From the NCBI GenBank assembly GCA_030747885.1, contig JASLJW010000005.1:1-10186 (forward strand): 10,186 nucleotides of DNA. The letters run 5' to 3'. Below the pieces are notes generated by a model. It was given only the letters and a program-made list of their open reading frames with translations. It searched no databases and was not told the origin of the DNA. Origin of the DNA: Candidatus Thalassarchaeaceae archaeon (lineage in GTDB: Archaea; Thermoplasmatota; Poseidoniia; Poseidoniales; Thalassarchaeaceae). Positions 5,601 to 10,186 of this stretch are shown piece after piece; the first letter of the stretch is position 1; every line of letters starts with the position of its first letter. Both the position numbers and the translations under genes were made by a program.

Positions 5601-7778
5601 GAGGGGCCATGAAGGTTGATCGTTTGTGTGATTCAAACGTGCATACATGATTGCTTCGCCCTGTGAAGCATTACTATTTTCAAGCCAAGTAATGTGAACG
5701 TTGTCTCGCGCATCTGTAAGAATTGATGGCATATACGAAGATGGTGCATATGGTGTGCCTTGAGGAATCCCATTGGGCCCTTCAAAATCAGAGATTCTAG
5801 TATCTACAATTTGCTTGATTCCATAAGATGGTAGGCCGCTTTCAACACCATCCCAAGTTGCAGCTCCACGCAATCTTAGACGTGTATAAAATACCTCATA
5901 ATTTACATTCTTTTCAAATCCATATCCTCTGCCATCCATCCATGCAAGATGGGTATTTCCTTGACTATCTACTGCGATAGATGGATGGAAACTAAATGCA
6001 TCATCTAATGTGATTCGAGTATCGTTTACCACAACTAGATGTCCATAGCCATTTGAATCCATTTCTGGACCAATGTCCTCAGTGTATGCATTTCCAGAGG
6101 TACTTGTTGCTGATGTTCCTTTAGTCCATCCAGGAGATGGATTGTCTAGCAAAGCATGCGGAGATAGAACTGTCATGAATATCTCTCGTGAATTGTTGGT
6201 TGCAAGATATACCATTGCTTCAACTAACAATTGCATCTGTTGGGACCCGCCGCCAGAAGCAGGGAAGTTATACACTTCTCCTCCTGCATCTGTATTACGA
6301 ATTGTTGAACCCGGACAGATTCTTGGATTTGTATTCACAACTCCATTTGGACAATTTGCTAAATCCGACATATGGGATTGGATTTGTGTGCCTCCACCCC
6401 ATGTACTACCCGCCATAGGAACGGGAACTACTCCCGCTCGAACACAAGCATCGTGGGCTTCATTGATTGATGATGTATCATCTGCTTGTTGTGCTGGATC
6501 TCCATTTCGTGGACCCTCATCTGAAATTGGAATTACTATCTTAGTTGCATTCGGATTCCATTTGTGATCGGAGGCTGTTGGTGGGTTACCTGGTACGTTA
6601 CCTTGAGCATCCTTCCATGAAAGACAGGCCCAGGTTGATGATGGGCCCCAATCTTCTCCTGAACTACCGGTAACTGAACCGCCATTAAAGATGAAGTTCT
6701 GGAGTTTTCTGATTCCCCCACTATCGTCACCAGGATATTGTCCTAAGTGAGTTTGGCGAGGGCCTTGTGAACCGCTGCCGCCAGTCTGATATGCTGTAGA
6801 GCATGTGTTACTCTGTCCTGCAGAAGGAATTCCGTAACCAAGGATTGCATAAATTGTCTCGTATACGGTGATGTTTGCATCTTCTAACATTGGTTTAATT
6901 CCACGGAAATATCCACCACTACTGAAACTGCCACCATAAAACACAGTACAAACATCTGCCCATTCTGAGTACATTGATCCTGATGTATCGATTGGAACTA
7001 CCATCTCGACTTTACCGCCTCGAGTATCATCCCAAACAATCTGAACATAATCGTCAGCATCAACTGCAATATCTGGATGGCCTTTGTGGCCAATAACTGG
7101 AGTAATCATTGAGTCGTCAATTGCAGTAACTCCAACAGAGCCGTCAAATTCTATCATAGAATAGTAAATCTGTGGTTGGAAGTAAAACTTCTCTAACGGA
7201 TCGAATGAATCCTCCCAAACAATGTGGGCGTTATCCATTGAATCCACAGCAATTGCTGGCCAATCGCGATCTTGTTGACGTTGACTGACTACCATGTCAT
7301 CGACTACTGAAATTACATTTTGATCTGCTTGTGACCCATCTTGTGGGTGTAATGAAGGATCCAAAACTGTGTATTTTATTGCGTGTTGACTAGATTTATC
7401 TGTCCAAGTAATGTGAACCCTGTCTCCACTGTCAATTGCAATATCTGGGTGCCATGCACGATGGGACCCGGCGTTTGAAATTTGAGTGACGTCGATGAGT
7501 GGATCTGCTTGTCCATCACCATCTGTATCTGCTCTAGGATCCAACATTGTGTAAAACAAATGTTGTGTATTCCTACTCCATACAAAGTGAATGTTGCCTT
7601 CACTATCTGCTACCATGTCCACCATTCTTTCATTCATTGGGCCCCCATCTACGACTCGAACTGCATCTGTAATTACTACTTCAGCAGCTTCTACCTCATC
7701 GGAGGGCATAATCATTGTAGTACTCAAAACCATTAAGATTGTGAGCATTAGGCTATTGGTCTTCATTCTGTAAGTCAT
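2655..7778 (-). CDS. Giant secreted surface protein: beta-propeller with inserted VWA domain, Ig/CARDB stalk and C-terminal membrane anchor
   Basis: About 1707 residues, probably a surface adhesin or binding protein; its ligand is unknown. A signal peptide covers residues 1-32 (basic MTYRMK, hydrophobic core, cleavage near VEAA). Seven repeats of the type HPDIAVDSxGNxHIxWxD...YTxLDP follow, at about 55-81, 110-141, 173-209, 234-255 plus 531-540, 598-636, 683-716 and 763-801, as in a seven-bladed propeller. A VWA domain (about 257-530) interrupts blade 4, with MIDAS motif DTSGS (264-268) and a second conserved Asp in PISDEGP (420). Residues 810-1520 hold several Ig-like stalk units marked by TNTGN, NGGNGPD and NNGNVPD. 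Residues 1525-1645 resemble CARDB. Asp-rich calcium-type loops lie at 84-93 and 1493-1507. A membrane helix (1660-1681) and a basic/acidic tail finish the protein. I chose the ATG at 7778 because AGGTG stands six bases before it; a GTG at 7787, within that AGGTG, would add three residues. The short name of the protein, if any, is unknown to me. Confidence 0.88.
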   Translation of the reverse strand: MTYRMKTNSLMLTILMVLSTTMIMPSDEVEAAEVVITDAVRVVDGGPMNERMVDMVADSEGNIHFVWSRNTQHLFYTMLDPRADTDGDGQADPLIDVTQISNAGSHRAWHPDIAIDSGDRVHITWTDKSSQHAIKYTVLDPSLHPQDGSQADQNVISVVDDMVVSQRQQDRDWPAIAVDSMDNAHIVWEDSFDPLEKFYFQPQIYYSMIEFDGSVGVTAIDDSMITPVIGHKGHPDIAVDADDYVQIVWDDTRGGKVEMVVPIDTSGSMYSEWADVCTVFYGGSFSSGGYFRGIKPMLEDANITVYETIYAILGYGIPSAGQSNTCSTAYQTGGSGSQGPRQTHLGQYPGDDSGGIRKLQNFIFNGGSVTGSSGEDWGPSSTWACLSWKDAQGNVPGNPPTASDHKWNPNATKIVIPISDEGPRNGDPAQQADDTSSINEAHDACVRAGVVPVPMAGSTWGGGTQIQSHMSDLANCPNGVVNTNPRICPGSTIRNTDAGGEVYNFPASGGGSQQMQLLVEAMVYLATNNSREIFMTVLSPHALLDNPSPGWTKGTSATSTSGNAYTEDIGPEMDSNGYGHLVVVNDTRITLDDAFSFHPSIAVDSQGNTHLAWMDGRGYGFEKNVNYEVFYTRLRLRGAATWDGVESGLPSYGIKQIVDTRISDFEGPNGIPQGTPYAPSSYMPSILTDARDNVHITWLENSNASQGEAIMYARLNHTNDQPSWPLNSIAAAVLDPWEPTEVSTWQSDKLGPNSGNSPELSQPPAFANDLGSGAHIAWSDTNKCNEESNSNTYTLCYVHVLTGQVEVGLQEGETFYHVIEPSEQTMYNLSVNNTTPGPPDLVADTFSINLSGVPLNWSATVFFSNNHTTIFPDTAIYLKGGEKIEIYMRVIAPSIYQANDDEVANIIVSAISYKDPAIRSDRLTSTLMDVVHGIQLDTSHTQSDIEQGGTAIFSITITNTGNVYDTFQFYDPNTLEGQQEWLLPYGWGIKFPLTVSLEPGASVTKNLEVNVPTTQEPGTWVVFVKGWSTGEPVKSVEKGTYDVLELWINVSIRSSGNIEFEIFDTTEEVFPGDLNSDLTKDEGCAAYTIKVKKNFAPGLLVFAVLGGPEEWNTSVPLNQWRQDNWFVQLDFKNAPDYTEETRYDPTVPRYWADVGVPRDVVATVCAPANADAGIGPAVKIKAYLQGSPKVSDERLLSTTVKHVYVLDASTESLENDMNPGETWAVPVNVLNGGNGPDRYDMRITSISDSNGLAQPWNVEIFRSDMTELQRDENQTVMIQVNTPDQVAAGQYFVTTSIFSEEAFEGTKLRDVIQLTINVNEFHDMQISLDPYVESAVKTTAPGRTVRFIMNLTNNGNVPDIPTMHNHTLKGDGTWDIEPGMNALAGWANPHAVEFALLDGFETEYPVERLCIEIQTDEDKPDFDCYYDVFTGTWTFPPMPAYTTIQLVAIVNVGSDAALGNRNIGIKTLSDFGSSLDGGDDDETPEWADSCTIDTDNDGLADNDPGCDSNEQILSLRLRAPNLVFVGDVEISEEQASAAVGEMIPVQVTIQNTGNVHATDINIILCVGEIDDIRSNGCEEEDVVYRRVIGALMPTESSDEGVTITLLYPVTAGSDRVVVVIDPELNIVEVSDDDNYLEVDEKLQSNNPVIDVAMVVVGKWSVPTIIMAATVGLLGVAGLMMISRRKEALDRVAEQSSLLQEADDDVRF

Positions 7779-7858
7779 AGTGGGCACCTACGGTTCAGCA
7801 AGCAACAAACGGTGTTGACCCATACTTAAGCGAACCCTCTTTGGGTCAAATTTTTGGG
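7779..7858 (-). promoter_or_regulatory. Promoter region of the giant surface-protein gene with clustered GGGT half-sites
   Basis: Read on the minus strand, CTTAAGTAT (7830-7822) is a reasonable archaeal TATA-like box. It lies about 45-50 bases before the ATG at 7778, which gives a predicted leader of roughly 20 bases. AGGTG (7789-7785) is the likely ribosome binding site. The TATA-like box is flanked by a 7-bp inverted repeat, TTGACCC at 7815-7821 and GGGTCAA at 7843-7849. Further copies of the same half-site lie at 7833-7837 (AACCC) and 7854-7860 (TTGGGTT), and a TGGGTT-A-AACCCA palindrome (7855-7867) runs over the stop codon of the upstream DUF2299-like gene. The density of these sites suggests regulated rather than constitutive transcription. 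Promoter function is inferred. Confidence 0.45.
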
Positions 7859-8470
7859 TTAAACCCATTCATCTACATCGAATGACGAACCAAAAGACAT
7901 CTCGTCTTTAATTTGGACCTCTGGTGTTTGGTTTTGATTCGTTTCAGGGTCTTGATTCTCCCAATCATCAACTGGCCCGGGTTGACCTTCTCCTTGCCCA
8001 TATGAAAATCGGATTTCGTGAATAATAGCCAATTTGCTAAGCCAAATTCTTCGAAGAGTGTCTAAGAAATTATGTTGGGATAATCCATCAAACCAAATCG
8101 GTCTAGATATATTGAATGCTTGTAGTGGGCCGCTTTTCTCACTTTTTCGACCAATGTGTAATGTCCAATCAAACCCTCCTTTGATTAATCCGAGTCTGGC
8201 TTCGTGTAACCATTCCTCCCATGCTACAGGTTCTGCTTCTGAGTGTGATGTCATTTCTCGCTGTTGTGCAGCATCGACACGAGTTACTGATCCCACAATC
8301 ACTAACGAACGATTCTTTGGAATTACAATATTGAAAAGATGTCCGTTTCTTGTTGGGGGGTAGCGCACATGTAGGTGCATTTCGGCCCTATTATCTGACA
8401 AAGACTTGGATTCAAGGCCTTCTTCTGCAAGCCATTTCTGGACAGATTTCATGGCATCGCTCGTTTCCAT
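7859..8470 (-). CDS. DUF2299-like conserved archaeal protein with extended C-terminal tail
   Basis: A 203-residue soluble protein with no signal peptide or membrane helix. Residues 7-157 resemble the DUF2299 family, for which I know no biochemical function: an N-terminal helix MKSVQKWLAEEGLE, then alternating strands (AEMHLHVRYPP, HLFNIVIPKN, SLVIVGSVTRV), and the recognisable end NISRPIWFDGLSQHNFLDTL with its following helix (143-155). The last 45 residues (158-203) are rich in Gln, Asn, Asp and Glu and are probably disordered. They go beyond the usual family length and end in the acidic FDVDEWV. The gene starts 21 bp after the acyltransferase stop codon, so it is probably translated from the same transcript. 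No strong ribosome site precedes the ATG at 8470 (an AGGT lies about 20 bases upstream, overlapping the acyltransferase stop); Met7 (8452) is an alternative start where the family homology begins. The family call is from remembered motif similarity and is moderately sure. Confidence 0.7.
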   Translation of the reverse strand: METSDAMKSVQKWLAEEGLESKSLSDNRAEMHLHVRYPPTRNGHLFNIVIPKNRSLVIVGSVTRVDAAQQREMTSHSEAEPVAWEEWLHEARLGLIKGGFDWTLHIGRKSEKSGPLQAFNISRPIWFDGLSQHNFLDTLRRIWLSKLAIIHEIRFSYGQGEGQPGPVDDWENQDPETNQNQTPEVQIKDEMSFGSSFDVDEWV

Positions 8471-8491
8471 GATGGGTGCGTTGAGCTCGAC

Positions 8492-10015
8492 CTATTTCAG
8501 GAATCCGAGGATGAGAGCAATATCTTCAGAGATTAAGTGGGAATCTTTGGAATTTCTCATTCGACCCCTAGTAATACTAGTTCGTGAATCACAAAATACA
8601 TCATATCCCACTAAAAATATCAAGTTTGCAATATGAAGAACGGGTATGAAAAGAATACTCATGGCTATTGAAGAGAAGTAAACATATTCTGGGACGAAAG
8701 TAAGGGCAATATAAACAGCTAATGGAATGGTAAAAAATGGCCATATCAAAACCGGAGAAAAGGTGATTGCTAAGACGTGGAATGTGCTTCTTGCATCTAA
8801 TCCCTCGTCTGAATTATTTCCTAACCACCATGCCAACAATGCCTGAGGTAAAGTCATAACACTAAGTGGAGCCATTAACAACATCAACATCAAACCAAAA
8901 ATGCCTTTGATGTGTGTGGTTATGCTGTCTTTTCTTATTCCATTTGAATCAATAGATCGAGGGTCGAGTCCTTTAGAACTTAATTTATTTTCAATTCTTA
9001 TTGCTGGTGCCATAATCTCATCATTTAATTCACCGGATCTAATTCTATCTCTTACGGAACGTATACCATGTACTTCATCGCTCCATTTCTTGTGTGGTTC
9101 GTTAAGGTTAGATTTCTCCACATGTGAAATAATTGACCAAGAATGAAATTCTTCCCAAGAATCTGCATCTGGAGTCAAGATGTCTAACGAATTCTTGATT
9201 CGATTTCTAAGTTCGTTTACATTTTCTCTAGAGGGTTCTGCCCAACGTCCATCCATCAACGATTCAACTACGGATTCATCTACTAAATCTGAAATCTCAA
9301 TCTCATCACCAAATTCAACATAACAATCAGTTCGAAATTCCCATGCTGTTCGAAAATGCAAACCAACTGGCCTTATTGATGGTAATTTTCGATTTTCTGA
9401 TTGGGCTGCTGCTGCTGCATTCAATGCAATTCTCATTGGTCCAGAACGTAATGGCATCATTCTTGGTTCAGTTTGACTGGTTCCTTCAGGCATAATGATG
9501 CAACCATTGCCACCAGAAATTGTATGAGCAACTGTGAGTAGACTTCTATCATTAATGTGCTTTGCAAATTCGGGGTTAGTGGTTCCTTCATCAATCTCAC
9601 GTTGACGTAAAACTGGTTGTGAACCAATGGCACGAGACCAACGGCCAAGAATGGGGCGAGTCATCAAATCATGGCGGCCTACCATGATGAAGCGTTTCTT
9701 GCATGACTGGACAATTACCATTGGATCTACAAGACCGGCGGTGTGCCATGCTAAGGCAACCATTCCCCTATCTTCTTCGATTTTCTCGGAGCCTGTTTCT
9801 TCTCGGGTCCTAAATTGAGTATGCCATGACAAACGTAGCATGGAACGAAGAAAATTCCAAGCTAACTTAGAACCAGGATGAATTCCATCATGCCTCCATC
9901 GAATTTTATTGAGGAGGGTTTTCTTGTTGAGGCGTTGAGACGATGCTGAAGAATCCACATTCGGATCATATGGCGCTGAAGATCTTTCAACATCCAAACC
10001 AGATGGTGATTGCAT
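8492..10015 (-). CDS. Membrane-associated glycerol-phosphate/lysophospholipid acyltransferase (PlsC/LPLAT superfamily)
   Basis: A 507-residue enzyme expected to transfer fatty acyl groups to a glycerol-phosphate or lysophospholipid acceptor at the cytoplasmic membrane face. The LPLAT blocks appear in order. Block I is AWHTAGLVDPMVI, with catalytic His91 and Asp97; the His-x5-Asp spacing matches the branch whose motif reads HPNxLxDP rather than the classic NHxxxxD. Block II is around GRHDLMTRPILGRW (113-126). Block III is MPEGTSQ (175-181), followed by LRSGPMRIAL. Block IV is SIRPVGLHF (213-221). After a charged middle region (240-365), three hydrophobic stretches at about 371-398, 411-440 and 447-471 anchor the C-terminus; this long membrane tail is typical of the GPAT/Gpt2-like branch. 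The N-terminal 30 residues are Ser-rich and probably disordered. The ATG at 10015 has a strong GAGGAAG site that overlaps the HIT stop codon, which suggests translational coupling. The acceptor is not deducible from the sequence. Such an enzyme is noteworthy in an archaeon. Confidence 0.85.
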   Translation of the reverse strand: MQSPSGLDVERSSAPYDPNVDSSASSQRLNKKTLLNKIRWRHDGIHPGSKLAWNFLRSMLRLSWHTQFRTREETGSEKIEEDRGMVALAWHTAGLVDPMVIVQSCKKRFIMVGRHDLMTRPILGRWSRAIGSQPVLRQREIDEGTTNPEFAKHINDRSLLTVAHTISGGNGCIIMPEGTSQTEPRMMPLRSGPMRIALNAAAAAQSENRKLPSIRPVGLHFRTAWEFRTDCYVEFGDEIEISDLVDESVVESLMDGRWAEPSRENVNELRNRIKNSLDILTPDADSWEEFHSWSIISHVEKSNLNEPHKKWSDEVHGIRSVRDRIRSGELNDEIMAPAIRIENKLSSKGLDPRSIDSNGIRKDSITTHIKGIFGLMLMLLMAPLSVMTLPQALLAWWLGNNSDEGLDARSTFHVLAITFSPVLIWPFFTIPLAVYIALTFVPEYVYFSSIAMSILFIPVLHIANLIFLVGYDVFCDSRTSITRGRMRNSKDSHLISEDIALILGFLK

Positions 10016-10026
10016 ATTTCTTCCTC
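10016..10026 (-). promoter_or_regulatory. Shine-Dalgarno site of the acyltransferase gene overlapping the HIT stop codon
   Basis: On the minus strand the sequence reads TGAGGAAGAAAT then ATG. The GAGG core is 7 bases before the start, and its first bases belong to the TGA that ends the upstream HIT gene (10027-10025). This is the clearest ribosome binding site in the window. It fixes the start at 10015 and points to coupled translation of the two genes. Confidence 0.75.
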
Positions 10027-10186
10027 ATTGCTTCAATAATCCAGCTAATTTCGAAAGTGATTCAAAATCAGGTTCTCCCCCAATTGGTGGCGAATCTGGC
10101 CAACAAGCCATCATCGACAAACCCCCATCATTTTCCGTTCTTGGGATTACATGGATATGGACGTGGGGAACTTCCTGTCCCGCTAA
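10025..10186 (-). CDS. HIT-family (histidine triad) nucleotide-binding protein, C-terminal part only
   Basis: The last 53 codons of a gene that enters from beyond the right window edge. The reading LAGQEVPHVHIHVIPR contains the HIT active-site signature HxHxH (HVHIH), preceded by the usual AGQxVxH, so this is a histidine-triad hydrolase or transferase of the Hint/Fhit superfamily. The middle His of the triad is the expected nucleotide-binding nucleophile acting on dinucleoside polyphosphates or aminoacyl/phosphoramidate adenylates. The tail after the triad (GGLSMMACWPDSPPIGGEP, then a short helix rich in Leu and Lys) is unremarkable. The N-terminal two thirds of the expected 130-140 residues lie outside the window. 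The gene ends 9 bp before the acyltransferase start, and its TGA lies inside that gene's ribosome binding site. HIT proteins are general housekeeping enzymes, so this position says little about lipid function. Confidence 0.9.
   Translation of the reverse strand, partial: LAGQEVPHVHIHVIPRTENDGGLSMMACWPDSPPIGGEPDFESLSKLAGLLKQ

Noticed and set aside
6073..6567. 164-codon open frame on the + strand opposite the giant gene
   Set aside because: It lies antisense to the VWA region, which has strong domain evidence on the minus strand; its translation shows no recognisable domain and it has no ribosome site of note. The same holds for the other + strand frames between 3985 and 7773.
8034..8636. Two + strand frames (109 and 76 codons) opposite the DUF2299-like and acyltransferase genes
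   Set aside because: Antisense shadows of genes with clear family motifs; no ribosome site or domain.
9405..9420. Short GCT/CTG triplet run
   Set aside because: It encodes five consecutive Ala within the acyltransferase, in a helix-like stretch after block III; four units are too few to treat as an unstable repeat.
1..10186. CRISPR array, insertion sequence, tRNA, rRNA or riboswitch
   Set aside because: I looked for regularly spaced repeats, terminal inverted repeats, transposase motifs and tRNA-like arms and saw none; gaps between genes are all under about 85 bp.

Overview
The window looks archaeal. It starts inside the gene for the A subunit of DNA topoisomerase VI. It also carries an ArsR-like winged-helix regulator of the archaeal type, a DUF2299-like protein (a family known to me mainly from archaea), and TATA-like boxes in front of short leaders. 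The AT-rich composition, the very tight packing, a huge secreted propeller/VWA/Ig protein and a bacterial-style glycerolipid acyltransferase together suggest a marine planktonic euryarchaeon, most likely Marine Group II/III (Poseidoniales-like). That assignment is an inference from gene content; no rRNA or tRNA is present to confirm it.

Layout. The left third (1-2646) is on the + strand: the 3' part of top6A, a two-pass membrane protein of unknown function, and a DNA-binding regulator. A 17-bp palindrome lies directly in front of the regulator's start codon. The middle (2655-7778) is one minus-strand gene of about 1707 codons. It encodes a Sec-exported, C-terminally anchored surface protein: a seven-bladed beta-propeller with a von Willebrand factor A domain inserted inside blade 4, then a stalk of Ig-like domains ending in a CARDB-type domain, one membrane helix and a short cytoplasmic tail. 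It converges on the regulator gene with only 8 bp between the stop codons. Its own promoter region (7779-7858) is crowded with GGGT/ACCC half-sites. The right part (7859-10186) is a minus-strand cluster read in the order HIT-family protein (only the C-terminus is inside the window), membrane-bound glycerol-phosphate-type acyltransferase, DUF2299-like protein. Spacings are 9 and 21 bp, and the HIT stop codon overlaps the acyltransferase ribosome binding site.

How the parts may work together. The HIT/acyltransferase/DUF2299 cluster is probably one transcription unit, with the acyltransferase making or remodelling ester-linked glycerolipids. The giant protein is a cell-surface adhesion or binding machine with its own promoter. 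The membrane protein and regulator are adjacent and co-directional and could form a sensor/regulator pair, but nothing in the sequence proves it. I found no mobile element, CRISPR array, tRNA, rRNA or recombination site, and no gene-free stretch longer than about 80 bp.
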